Shown: piece after piece, positions 51,401-64,000 of the stretch | Layout of the letters: the number at the start of each line of letters is the position of its first letter | How positions within the stretch are numbered: the first letter of the stretch is position 1 | NCBI GenBank assembly: GCA_003024785.1 | Contig: PUQB01000027.1 | Coordinates: forward strand, 254,036 to 318,035 | Source of the DNA: Selaginella tamariscina | Lineage: Eukaryota > Streptophyta > Lycopodiopsida > Selaginellales > Selaginellaceae | Direction of reading: 5' to 3' | DNA length: 64,000 nucleotides | Notes under the pieces: generated by a model | The model's input: only the letters and a program-made list of their open reading frames with translations | Told to the model about the DNA's origin: nothing | Databases searched by the model: none | Made by a program: the position numbers and the translations under genes

Positions 51401-51619
51401 CAAGGAAGTTATTACTATATTTTTATTCCATACTTTACAAACAAATAAATATGTAAAACCTGTATAGAAAATTAAACTTAAAATTCAAACTGTAATTTGC
51501 TATAAAATACGAACGATATTCCTTACAATTAAAACATTTAATAATAAACAAAGCAAGATGTCATGTATAGCATCGTATTTTTATGTTGCATACTGTGTGT
51601 ATAATGACTGTGTATACAT

Positions 51620-51696
<77 letters not shown>

Positions 51697-52406
51697 CCAT
51701 GAGTGCGTGTGTGCAATGTGATATGCAAGTAGACACAATAGTATGTAAATAGAAACACACGAAGGTGTACAAATGAGTACTTCTATAGATATAGATACAC
51801 AAACAACAAATACATGCGTCCATGTGTATCCATATGTATATACATATAAATATATATAATATTTAGCTATGCATGTATATTGGATCCGTATATATCCATA
51901 TTGTGTACACCAAGAAGATGTGTTTGTTTATTGTATACAATGTGTGTGTGTGTGTGTACACGTGTAATATTATTGTAAAAATATGTGTTTATGTACACGT
52001 GTATCTTACTTATATTGTCATTATTATTTTCACTTCCACTCTTATTATTATTTGAATATTTTTGACAACTGCATTTACTTATATTTACCAAAAATAAAAA
52101 AAATTGTGAAAATAAAAAAAGAAATTAAAAATACTTAAAACTTTGATAAAATGACTTTCTTTAACACATGACTATCATTTATTTAAAACAAAATTAAAAG
52201 TTAACAATTTTTATTTTTTTTTAAAGAAATTTAAAAAAAAAAAAAAAACAATTACCCTAAATCTTAAATGGGTAATTTCTTTTATAATTGATTTAGTAAT
52301 ATTATATTAGATATAGTAATATTATCATGAGCAAATTTATAATTTTAAAACTTTAAAAATATATGTGAATTTAACAAATTTCAAGTATAGGATTGTAATT
52401 TTTCTT

Positions 52407-52460
<54 letters not shown>

Positions 52461-55400
52461 AAGGTTTTGGCCTACATATTTTTTATTTAAAACTTTTTTT
52501 TTAAGTTTTAAACTCTCATTAATCTTGATTTGATTTATAAATTTGATCGTTCTTCGAAAGTTTTAAAAAATATTTTGTATGCATTTTCAACTTTAAAGAC
52601 ATCATTTTTTCAATAAGAAAAATGTGAATTTTAATATATGAAATTTAATGCGAATATACATATGAATTAATTTATAAGTCTTGTTAGTTTTGTAATTTTA
52701 TAATTTTTTAAATTTTAATTTTGATGTAATAAAAACACTTTCAAATAAGCATCGATGCATTCTTTAAAATTCAAAAGGTGTCACCGCTTTTGAATTTGCG
52801 TGAATGTATATTTAATTCGGAATTCTTTTATGTAATACACTCCATTGTGAAATGCAAGCCTATTTTTGATTTATAATTTTTAATTTATACATGCTTAATT
52901 CAAAGTTCTTTTATGTTAAACACCCTATAACAAAAGGCAAGCCTATTTTTTATTTATAATTTATAATTTAATTTTATTTTAATTTAAAATGGTTGTTCAT
53001 TTGTAATACATGTTTTTCTTTTTTAAATTGTTTTCTTTTAAATCTCATTTAATTATAAAAGCTTCACTTATTCATTAATTTATGATAAACTTTGTTAACA
53101 TTAGTTTTCATTAACAAAAACTTATATTATATATTTCATCTTATTAAATTATTATGGTAAAATACTTAAACATTTTATTTAATTATGAATAATTATAAAA
53201 TATTGTAGCACCAATTTTAAAACTTCATAGAATTTTCTCATTTATCATTATTATATACTTTGAACTTTAATAATTAATAAATATTATAATACACTTCTTG
53301 AAATCTTTTCATTTACTATTATTACACGCTATACACTTATATATATTTATCCATATTTATATATGTTATCCTCTTCTTCATAATACAATATATATATAAT
53401 ATGATAACATGTTTAAAATATTTATAAAAGTTACTATTTAAGTACTTATGAATATATTACGAGATTTTGATCACATGAATATTATTATGTATATATATAA
53501 AGTAGATAAGATTTGTTGTACATTACTAAGGCAATCATTTATGTAATAATTATAGATATTTTATAAATATTATGTATGATATGATTTAAATATTATATAT
53601 TAAGTACTTATGAATATTATAAGATTTTGATTACATAAATATATCACCATTGAGTTTTACATATATAAAGTATTTATAAAATAATTTACTGTTCTTGAAT
53701 GAGAAAAAGACATACAATAAAGTAAATTAATATTTAAGATTTATTATAACAATTTACAAATATAAAGCAATTATTAAAACATTTTTTAATTACAAAAATA
53801 TTATAACGCATTAAATTTATCATGTGCATTAGGATTTTCATATTAAAAGTATAAAACCTATATAAGGATACATTATATTGGGATATATTCATATTTTATT
53901 ATTTCATTGTTAATTAGTCACTCACTCTTATAGTTTTTATGTTTAATTTATTAATGATTTTAAATTTTATATTACATCTTTAATTATAATTCATCTTAGA
54001 TATTAAATTTTAGTGTTCATTTTATATCTTAATTTAATTTTTTTAAGAGATTCTATTATATTAATTTCGTAATTTTTGATACATATTTTACCTTTAATAA
54101 TTCATAGCTTGTTTTTAATTTCTTTTTACAGTAATAATATGATGATTATTACAATTGTAATAAATTACTTTTATAATTAATTTAAATTTATATTCTTAAT
54201 ATTATTAAACATTTGTCTCTTCTTCTTGATTTAGTTTGTGATAATTTTTAAATTTTTCTTATAGTAAGTCAAATGGTTAATTTTATTGATTAATAGATAT
54301 TAATTCTTTTTATTATTTTTAAAAAAATAAATAATGGTTTTATTTAAATAATAACTTAAACTTGATAATATATTATCATAAAGAAAAATTAATTTTTTAA
54401 AAATCCTAATAACTCATCCATGAAATTATTAGTGATTTTATGAGTAGCTTTTATATTGTTAAAAGTACCATTACTTGAATTGGTTAAAAAACTCAATTCA
54501 TGAAATACCATATTTAATTAAATCATCATTTTTAACATAATATTTTTATTGTGTCTTATATACACTTTATATTATTCACAATGTATTTAATCTTACCTAC
54601 CTCATAATATACATTTTTAAAAGCTTACATATTCATATTTTCTATAGTCATATTTATTAATAAAATATTAAATAATGTTTAATAAATATTAATTAAATAA
54701 TAAAATATTAATATTCATACAAGTGTCAAATTAATGAATATGTGGTCTTAAATTTTATATAATTTATATAATGTATACAATATGAATTCTTTCTTAAAAG
54801 ATAAAGTATTAAAGAATGTATACTAATTCTATATTAAGTTATCATATTAAATTTAAATATTAATAATTGAATTAAATTAAATTATTATATATAATGACCA
54901 AAGTGAATATATTTAAAAAAAGCGAATATTTTAAGAAATCAAATTACTTATTAAAATGAGAGATCTACATGTGCACATGCGCACTTCACTTTTTTTAATT
55001 TATTAAAACTTTAATCTATGATTTTTTTATGCTAAATCCATTGTTAATTTGCTTAAATACTTTGTGAAATAAAATTACTAAGTATTATTTTAAATTTAAC
55101 AAATTGATTATGTTAATTAAAACGAAGTAATAACAACACATAATGTTAACTAACATAACAAAATAAAAAATGTGTTGTTTACCATTATTTAGTGGCAAAA
55201 ACGATAGAGTATACTGTGGTCATTTCATGCCTCTACATTTTACTTATAAGTACTCCATCAACCGTACTTAATATATTAAAATAGATATCTTATAAAAATA
55301 AACATATTAAATAAATAAAAAAGATGATATCTAAGAACGCGTATATACTGTGCACATAGACATATCTAGTTATCCCACTGACTTTAATAAGAGTTTCATT

Positions 55401-58400
55401 TATAATGGAAAATAAAATAAAAATATTTATTAAAATGTTCAAACCTCGTATAACTGATTAATTAGCTATAGCTTGCTCAAATATTTTAAGTAAAATTTTA
55501 ATTACTAACTCAAATTTTGAGGTTTAGGAAATGTAAATTTCTTAAATGTAATTTTCATAGCTATTTAAAATACAATAAAACTTAGGTAAGTCTATAAGAA
55601 ACAGCAATTTGTATAATAATATTAATTAACATCTAAGTATATAACATCTCTTGTTGTATAGTCACTCAAAATAGTATATAAAATCTATTATAATCACAAT
55701 CAAATTTATTTAGCTATAGAAAATTTAAATTTTAGTTGTTAAGATTTTATGTTAGCTGTTTATTTTTAATAAAGCTTTAGAGTTTTATCATGTAACTAAT
55801 TATACATTTATATTATAATTGTACTCTTATTAAGAAATTAAAGTTCTAGTTTTAAATAGTTTCGTTAAATTCTGTATATATAAATTGATTCGCATAAACT
55901 TCTAAATTAAAAAAATTCTGTTGCGTATTACTAATATTATTAATGGTAATTAATACTAATTATTGATATTATTCTTTTTCAGACACACTTCAATTATAAA
56001 GTGAAACATATAATTTAAAACACACTTCTATATACAACAACAGACCAGAGTTGACTTACTTAATTTCTATTTTTGAATAAACATTAATAGTAAATTAAAC
56101 TATTTTACTATTTTTAATTGTTACAAAAGGACTGTTCTTACATTTTTTTTCATAGAAAGATAGATGGTTCCTATATATATGTGTGTGTGTGTTGTTTATA
56201 TATATATATGTGTGTGTGTGTAAGGGCCATGTTCGGAAATAGAATAATGCATCAGTACTTTTGTAGTACGGTGAGACTAACGTCCAGACGCCGCATGTTC
56301 AATTTCCAATCAATCAAACATGTAAAGTTTAAACTAATTACGAGATAAATGAGAATATTTATATAAATATAGAATATGCTGGTTCACACTATTTGCAAAA
56401 TATAATAGTGTTTAATAACTTAATTAGTAGCAAGACGTAAAAAAGTGTGTATATATATATAATTAGTGTTTAGCTACTTTTTAATAATTATAGTAATGTA
56501 TTATAAAAAATTGAAATTTAAAATAAGATGATATTTATCTTGATATTTCACATTAAAACACACGTAGGTAAGAAAAAAAGCATACCTAAATAACCTTTCA
56601 AATTTTTACTTATTATCACTATTTAATAGATAATGTTTATTTAAATTTATTTAAAAGATGGACATTTAAGATCAAATGTCAATTGTATACTTTACTTATA
56701 ACAATTATGTACATATTTTAACATGATATTTTTATTACTTTATTGATTAAAGAACATCTTAATTGTTTTTGTCATATGTAAGAAAAAATTAATTTATATC
56801 TTAATCTTTAAATAAAATTAAAATAACTATGATCAACATTATTATATTGACCTTATTTTTTAAATTAATAATAATGTTTGGCTTTTTTGACATAATTTCA
56901 ACATTATCAAGCAATGTGAATTACCAATGTTTTAAATAAGATAAACAATGTTCTTTTTTTTTAACTCTTCATTTTCATAAAAGTTTATCCGGTCTTTCTC
57001 TGTGTTAAAATCAAATATAACAAATTATTTTATCAACCACATATTCCCGTCACTACCACCATTTCAACTTAACAGTGCATCAATTACTACCATTTTAAAT
57101 TTTAAATTTCTTTATGATAAAATGTACTACTTTGTAAATTGAGTTCAAGTGACCATAATTGAGAGTAATAAAAAATCTTATTCATGCTCAGAGGTCATCA
57201 TCGTTTTTAATTATTAATATCCAAACAAGCTAAGTCAATACCATGGTATAACTTATAAAACTTTTTAAACTTAGATAACTTATCGAAGAAAAAAATAATA
57301 TTATGAATCGTTAATAATAATATTAAAATATATCTTAGAATATTTTAAAAATATTTAATAACAAGCCTACATAATAATCATGGTGTAAACCTTACACAAA
57401 CATTATCCATTATTATTGTCTTATATTTGGCCATACATGCAATTTATTATGTTGTGTCATGTGTAGTTTTTATCACATGCTTTTGAAGTTATTATTTCAT
57501 ATTAAAAGGCATGGCCAATCTCTTTATATATAAAAAAGCTAAGATAAATATTAAAACATTTTAATTCAATACAAGTTATATATTGTGTGTTTAATTAGTT
57601 TTCTCTTTTGTTATTTTTTAATTTTTTTTATTTATAAATAAGATTTAATATTTCGATTTTATTTTGTTCTTGGCTGTGGTACGATAACATTATTAAGTTA
57701 CATAAATTTAAATTTTTAAGCTGTTTTGTAGAAACTTCGTATGTGAATTTAACAAATTATTGAATTATGTATGAATGCTCTTTCATAATATTATAAAATT
57801 GATTTTTACAATCGAGAGTGTTGGCTCTTACAAGAGTATATCCAATTTACAAATTGTTATATATAATTGCACAACTCTAAGGCACATCATTGCATAATCC
57901 ATTGTATTTCCTATGGTATACAGTTACTTACATAGGTAGGCACACATGTATTATGGTTTAGAATTCTTCATCACTTATATTTTGTCTCATGGCCTCTCTA
58001 TCATCCTCATTATAATAATAATAATAACATAAAAAATATCTTTTAAAATCCATAAAATTGAATGCTCAATTGTATTAATAACTTATCATTTACTATGACC
58101 CAGAATTTTTGTGCTACATTATATTACACATTAAATTAAATTGATATGTAAATATATACATTGCATTACACTAAACATAATTTTTTTAAGTTACGGTTAT
58201 AATTTTTTATTATGTAGTGTATATCCTATCCCAGTTGCACCTATTCTTGTTTAACTGTATATACGTTGAGTTTGAAAAACAAGCAAACACACATGCACAC
58301 GTACGCACACGTACATGTCCACAGCATCGGACTTGGGTTGTGTTCTTTCATATAAGAGCAATGACAAGTCTTCCTACAGAAAATGAACATTTATCTTTAA

Positions 58401-58665
58401 TACACCTAATATCATATATTAATTTTGCAAAAAATATAATAAATGGTTGAATATTCTGCAAAATTTCAGTACAAAAATATGAACTGCATACACATAAAAC
58501 ATATATACTGTTATTTAAAGCAAACACCTTTACATATGTCAATATTGACTTATTAAGTAGTTAAACGGTAACTACCGGTCTTATTTCAGGCTCCCACAGG
58601 GATTTTCTGCAAAAAAAATTACATATTAATTTAAATAAAATATTAAAAATTAATTAAAAAATTAC
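51400..58665. other. 7-kb AT-rich gene desert with short repeats
   Basis: No gene or RNA is recognised. It contains (TA)n(GA)n at 51619-51691, (TA)n at 52412-52461, an approximately 83-bp diverged tandem pair (TTCTTTTATGT...GCAAGCCTATTTTT) at about 52822 and 52905, and a pair about 160 bp apart (AAGTACTTATGAATAT...AGATTTTGAT) at 53440 and 53601. Open frames here are short and made of simple sequence. Confidence 0.5.
51619..51691 (+). repeat. (TA)n(GA)n compound microsatellite
   Basis: About 10 TA units joined to about 25 GA units. Confidence 0.95.
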
Positions 58666-58887
58666 TTAGTGCTTCACACAACGTGAACCGTTCCAGGTTT
58701 CACCATTGCTGCACCGGGAAACACAGGCACGCCCATTCCAGTAGTAGCCATTTCGGTTACAGTAGACGCACTGACGACCATTCCAGTAGTAATGGTTACC
58801 GCAGTTCTGTGACACTGCCTGAGTAACGGTCCCGATCTGAACACCAACAAAGAGGAGAAGCATAAAGAAAACCACATATTTAGACAT
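58666..58887 (-). CDS. secreted Cys-rich peptide precursor, copy 2
   Basis: A 73-residue sister of the gene at 24.4 kb, in the same orientation. Signal peptide MSKYVVFFMLLLFVGVQIG, likely cleaved after TQAVS. The mature part keeps the six-cysteine spacing and the three YxWNGxxCV-type repeats (NHYYWNGRQCVYC, GYYWNGRACVSRC, ETWNGSRCVKH). Ten residues differ from copy 1, eight of them in the 47-residue mature part. A TATA box lies at about 58953-58964, and the flanking AGTGGGAAAATAATTTTAAA is shared with copy 1, so the promoter was duplicated too. The stop TAA is followed at once by GTAATT, a possible donor, with TTTTTTGCAG at about 58607 as acceptor, so a 3'-leader intron is likely. Function unknown; a defence-type or signalling peptide is possible. 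Confidence 0.8.
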   Translation of the reverse strand: MSKYVVFFMLLLFVGVQIGTVTQAVSQNCGNHYYWNGRQCVYCNRNGYYWNGRACVSRCSNGETWNGSRCVKH

Positions 58888-58969
58888 ATTGCACAAACTC
58901 AAATATTGCACAAAACTATATGTAAATGATGTAATTCATATAGGTTGCACTCTTTTTTTATAGTGGGAA

Positions 58970-59920
58970 AATAATTTTAAATAAATATTAAAATAATAAT
59001 TTTTTTGATTTTATATATTATTATGAATTGACCCAGTTTCCTATTCGTCATGTTTGTTAAGCTGACTAAGTGATAGGGTGGAGTAAAACCTTAAAAATAT
59101 ACATTAAAATAGATGATTATTATAATACTAAATATTATTCATGCAGAGTTCCATTCAAGCTTGACGTTTCTTTATTTAAAACAGTATTAATAGATATGAA
59201 CTATGTCAAAAATTGACTGACTTAAACAGGGATTTTTTTTAATTATTATTATTGACATTTCTGTAGTGATATGTTTTCATTTATCTCTTAGATTACACTC
59301 ATTATTTATAACATCATATTATTAATAATAAAATAATTAATCACGGGTTTAAGACGTGATTAGTTTTTTGGGCCGTATACGTACAAGGATGCATACACAC
59401 ACGCACACACATATATATAAACAATAACCTTAAAATATATATGTCTTTTTTAATATATAGAGAGATACTAATATAAAGATGTTAACTACCTTTAGTGTGT
59501 GTGTGTTGGTTGTATGAAGTAATGTAAGGGATATATATGTAGATAAGAATATGAGAACTGATGTTATTTGTTTAAGATTAAAAACTATAAATGATAAAAT
59601 ATTAAATAATCTAGCAATAATAACATCAACTCTTTTTATTGTTTTAAATTGAAAACTTCAGAACTGTAAGTTGAAAGAACAAGGTTTAAGTTCATACTAT
59701 TCAAAATGAAATAACTTGGAAAACTTTCTAATATATATTAAAACAGTAAAAATAATATAAAATTAATATGAAGTTGAATTGGTGGCAGGAAATTTAACAG
59801 GTGTTAAGAGCATAGTTAGACATTGGTAGAATTTCTTGTTATTTCATGGGTAATATAATGGGAAAATATTAAAATAAAAATATAATTATGGAAAATTAAG
59901 AATGGAAAGAATATATCGAA
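58970..59920. other. AT-rich intergenic
   Basis: No gene is seen. There is a short (CA)n tract near 59395. Confidence 0.4.
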
Positions 59921-59929
59921 GTACGAGTT

Positions 59930-60400
59930 ACTGATGCAATATCGCAATACGGGTCATCACCGCAATACGATATTAGCGGATTACGGCATTTTTAGATAAG
60001 GATCAGAAGGAGTTACAATAACTGAATGGATAAGGTTGGAGGCAGTTGTGATAACTGCTAATACGGGTATAATATACTAGATTAGGACTAGAAGGGCATC
60101 CCGAGTATACTGTTATTTTATACATGTGCCGTGCGTGGACATAATATAAAATTCTTTTCTCTCTCAATACATCTATCTCTTGCTTACTTTTCTGTTATGT
60201 AGTATACTGATCTTATCCAATACTGTGACGGGATCCATAATACTATTACCTGTTATACACCTTATCATCCTTATCCTTTTCCTGACTTTCTAATGTTTGA
60301 TTACGTTTTTTATCTTATTCTGATAGACCCTTAGTACGGGTTTATCGACGGCTATCCTACCTATGTACGAAGGGTAGGATTTTACGGGTTAACAGAGGTA
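59930..60400 (+). mobile_element. probable solo LTR or LTR fragment
   Basis: A less AT-rich segment with a TATA-like ATAATATAAAATTC at about 60140 followed by a C/T-rich leader. It ends GGGTTAACA, then GAGGTATCA, which resembles an LTR end plus part of the initiator-Met primer site (TGGTATCA). No partner LTR or coding region is present. The 5' limit is uncertain. Confidence 0.4.
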
Positions 60401-60419
60401 TCAATAAATAAAATTAATA

Positions 60420-61563
60420 TAAACAGCCATTAACTCTTTTGATAATTAATATAGTCAGTATACACCTTTCATAAAACAAGACTAATGTTATGCTTTATAT
60501 AAATGTATAGAGAGAGAACTAATTACAAACTTTGTCAAGAAGTATAATGAGATTAAAATAATAATAATAATAAGAATTATAATAGACTATTATTTTTATA
60601 ATTTACTTGTATAATGAGATTAAAATAAGCACGGGAACGTGTGTAGACATACACACATACATACATATAGAATCCTGACGAAATACAGCCTACACACACA
60701 CACGTCTTGCTGCCAGCACACACACACAAGTCAGTGACACCGTTATATGTATCTATCTATTTATCTATATATTAAAAAGAGAGAGTATATACACGCACGC
60801 AGTTTCATTCTCATTCTACATAAAGTATGCTATATTATATATACTGAATATTTGTACTGCATATACACGTAAGCATATAATAATATTCACCTTAAAAGTT
60901 CATAGTATGAATTTTAATCTCATTATAGATATAAATACAAATTATATTAATTAATTTATCTTTCCTTAATGACCTTAAATATATGCATAATTACCCTTTC
61001 CTGATTCTTAAAGAGTCTTAAAGAATTGTTTATCCATATCACTACTAAATACAATGTTAATTACGCTAAATTTTATTTATGTATTTTTTCAGGCAGGCAG
61101 TAAAAGTTTTTATATTACTTTTTAAGTAATATGTATGTTGTGTGCATATGTGTGTATGTATGTCTTCATTAAGGTTTTTTAGTTTGAGTTAATTGTGTAT
61201 GTGTGCGATTAATGTACGGGATATATACGTACACACACGTTGATGATAGTACTGAGTATAGGTTACGAATTTATATTGATATGTGTGTATATATTTGAGG
61301 CTTATGTATACAGGCAAAAATACTACAATATATATATATATAGAGAGAGAGAGAGAGGTTTTACTATACGTGTAGGTGGTGGTATAGATATATAGGTGTC
61401 CCATGTTTATGCTGTGTTAATGCATGTATGTATATATGTGTCCACACACACACACACACGATTTCTAAATGTACTATATAGAATTCAAACTGAAGTCTCA
61501 GTTATATAATTTTCAATAAGCTTGTTAATATTATAAGATGGTATGCTATTTATCATACTTATG

Positions 61564-61651
<88 letters not shown>

Positions 61652-63400
61652 TATCTATTATGAAGTATATAGAGATATAGATATGTTCATAAATATACTA
61701 CCAGAACGATTCTAAATGTATGTTGGTTGTTCTTTGATGTGAAGTGGAAGTGGTACCCAATATCCTGCAGCATATACACCAGTATAGTGTGTATATGTCT
61801 TAAGCTTACATGTGTATGTATATATTAACTATGTACCGTACACAAGTAAATATTGATCTATTTATATAAACATACATAAAGAAACACATGTTTTTCCCAC
61901 ACCTTCACACAATAGTAATAAATTAAACAATGTGCATGTACACGTATAGGAAACCGATATACATAAAGTATATATGTGTATTTACATTGATAGTATAAAA
62001 ATATGTCGTTTATACAAATGAACACTACCGTGTATACGGTACATATATACCAAATCATATAATATTTAATTATATGATATATTATACTCGTTAAAACATG
62101 TGTAAGGAATAAACAAAAGTCAATGCATACATGATACACACACATTATAGAGTACACAATACATACATATGCATATACAAGCATTTATATGAATTTTTAA
62201 TACTTCCAAGCAGTTGGTCTTTTTTAGATAAATTAGATTAATATTTTAACATTTAATTTTTCAGAAACCGTATATATACGAAAATCAGTGCATATACACA
62301 TTAAAACGAATGTGTGTATACAACTATGATATGCTCCCATATTCACTTTTCACTATTATATTTTGATAAATTTCTAATCCATTATACAATGTTCCATTAC
62401 ACACACACGCACGTATGTAAAAATCAGCAAACGTACCTTCTCATAATTCCTGTGAAAGAAGACATGTAAATGAATTATTAATGTAATGAAATGTAATATA
62501 CACACACATGTATTGTAATACACACACATATCACTTATTTTAATGTGCTTTTTACGTATATGAACTTTGTAACTAAAATGAGAATTTTTATAGTCTCATT
62601 TTCTTAATAATTAGTAATTTTTATTATTTAATTAGCATTTTTTAATATAAAGAAATAAGTTTTAGAATAATATAGGTTTAAAAAAATATTTTTTAAAATA
62701 TATGTTTAAAATATTAATAATTAATATGTAAGAATTAATTAATTCTTTTTTTTATATTCCCATTTTCATGTATCCTTCCCATTACTTACAAGTTGTTTTG
62801 CCTTTTGTGCATTGCATAATATAATATATATATATATATATGAAATATCAGTTTTATCTAAAATAAAAAAAGAAATAAAAAATTAAAATGAAGAAAACAA
62901 AAAAAGTAAATATATAGAAAAGTTTTAAATTAAACTAGACACAGTAATGGGGGACGTTGTAATGTGCTATGACATAAGTTCGATGAAGAATGTGATAACT
63001 TGATGAGCTCTAATGTCTTATAGTTCATATATTGTGTATTGCATATACTGAAGACCACGAGCCATGTTGCCATGAAATTATATAAAACTAGAGAGAGAGA
63101 AAAGCATAGTTTAAAAACATGAGAAAATTATAATTTAAAAGTTTATGAAATATAGTATATACTTTATCTCAAACTTATAACATATGTGGAGGTCTAGAGG
63201 GTCAGCAAATATAGCAGCAATATTGTATCTGCACAAAGTGACTTATTATTCCAAATTTCTTCACTTTAGTAATATATAACTTTAACATATTCACTAGGGC
63301 TTATATTAAATTGAATATGGTTGTTTGGTGTTTAGGTGGTTGTATTAAATTTCTTTTATATACTAAATTTATTATATAATCACCTTAAATGGTTGTCTTT
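60420..63400. other. AT-rich intergenic with microsatellites
   Basis: No gene is recognised. (TG)n(AG)n lies at 61565-61644, (TA)n(GA)n at 61329-61357 and (TA)n at 62825-62841. Confidence 0.5.
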
Positions 63401-63414
63401 CAATTTGTTTTATA

Positions 63415-63600
63415 TTAGACCTCTCGTGGACTTCCTATGGTCCTCCTATGAACCTCTTATGATCTTCTAGATCTTTTAAAGAACTGCTTGTGAACCTCCT
63501 ACAGATCCATCTTGTGAACATCTTAGGCCTCCTACGGACCTCTTACAGCCCTCCTAAGAACCTCTTGAGGACTTCTGGGTGACCTCCCATAGACCCAACA
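63415..63600 (+). repeat. degenerate CCTCCTATGGA minisatellite
   Basis: About a dozen diverged copies of an 11-15-bp unit (GACCTCCTATGGAC, GAACCTCTTATGA and so on). C/T-rich, in AT-rich surroundings. Confidence 0.7.
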
Positions 63601-64000
63601 AGCCGACAATGATAACCATTAAGTTTTAATGTAGTTTAAGACACCTCCCCCATAACATGTTGACTACTAGGGTTATAAGAAAGGCTCCAGGCCCAAATAA
63701 CATTGCTAGATTGTTGTTTATATAAATGGATGTTGAAGTCCAGAAACACTTATTAAAATGGTCTTAATTGAATTGATGAGTTTCTTGCAAGCAGACTGTC
63801 ATAGTTTTTATTATGACTCGACTTTTTACTTTGGGGTTTAATTGTTCAAGTTGTGTAATAAACCCTAAATATAGTAGAAAATAGGCTTGTTTAGTGCACT
63901 TGATATCCGATGATGGTCCGGCAGGGTGTCATTATGTATTTGTAAAAAGCTTTAGGTGAAATTACAATTTACCTTTTAGAAAACTCTCTCTTAGTTTGAC
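63601..64000. other. unassigned right edge
   Basis: Moderate GC content. No frame or RNA feature is recognised; it may be transposon-derived. Confidence 0.3.

Noticed and set aside
51619-51691. CRISPR-like or structured array among the regular repeats
   Set aside because: These are simple dinucleotide microsatellites with no spacers, in a plant nuclear genome.

Overview
This is nuclear DNA from a land plant. Short TTTAGGG-type motifs, plant-only gene families (a WUSCHEL-related homeobox gene, a class III peroxidase, FCS-like zinc-finger genes, an organellar presequence protease) and Ty1/copia and Ty3/gypsy retrotransposons all point that way. The DNA is AT-rich, with intron-rich genes, and almost every intron carries (CA/TG)n, (GA/TC)n or (TA)n microsatellites. 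The species cannot be read from the sequence.

Layout. 1-9.7 kb is a gene-rich end: the 5' part of a GEN1/SEND1-like structure-specific nuclease (-), head-to-head with a RING-H2 E3 ligase (+), then a WOX transcription factor (-) and a mitochondrial-type RRM RNA-binding protein (-). 10.6-22.7 kb is a nested retrotransposon cluster: decayed copia pieces in both orientations are split by a 6.2-kb Ty3/gypsy chromovirus with both LTRs and a 5-bp target duplication. 24.4 kb holds a small secreted Cys-rich peptide gene. 25.9-28.6 kb is an old minus-strand gypsy relic followed by short tandem repeats. 31.0-37.8 kb is a large inverted duplication; each arm carries a copy of an FLZ-like zinc-finger gene, and the loop holds a GC-rich coding-like island. 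39.1-40.4 kb is a class III peroxidase. 42.7-50.9 kb is a 25-exon M16C presequence protease (PreP). 51-64 kb is mostly an AT-rich gene desert, with a second copy of the Cys-rich peptide gene at 58.7 kb and a probable LTR remnant near 60 kb.

Two points stand out. First, the reading frames of several otherwise well-conserved genes are broken almost only by small losses in short mono- or dinucleotide runs, with few substitutions or stops. This looks more like consensus error in the assembly than gene death; the RING gene is fully intact. Second, the paired Cys-rich peptide genes encode a secreted 73-residue precursor with three YxWNGxxCV repeats and six cysteines that I do not recognise. They are the best candidate here for something undescribed.

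The genes are ordinary nuclear single genes rather than an operon-like system. Functional links are limited to the shared GEN1/RING promoter region and to duplicated pairs (peptide genes, FLZ genes).
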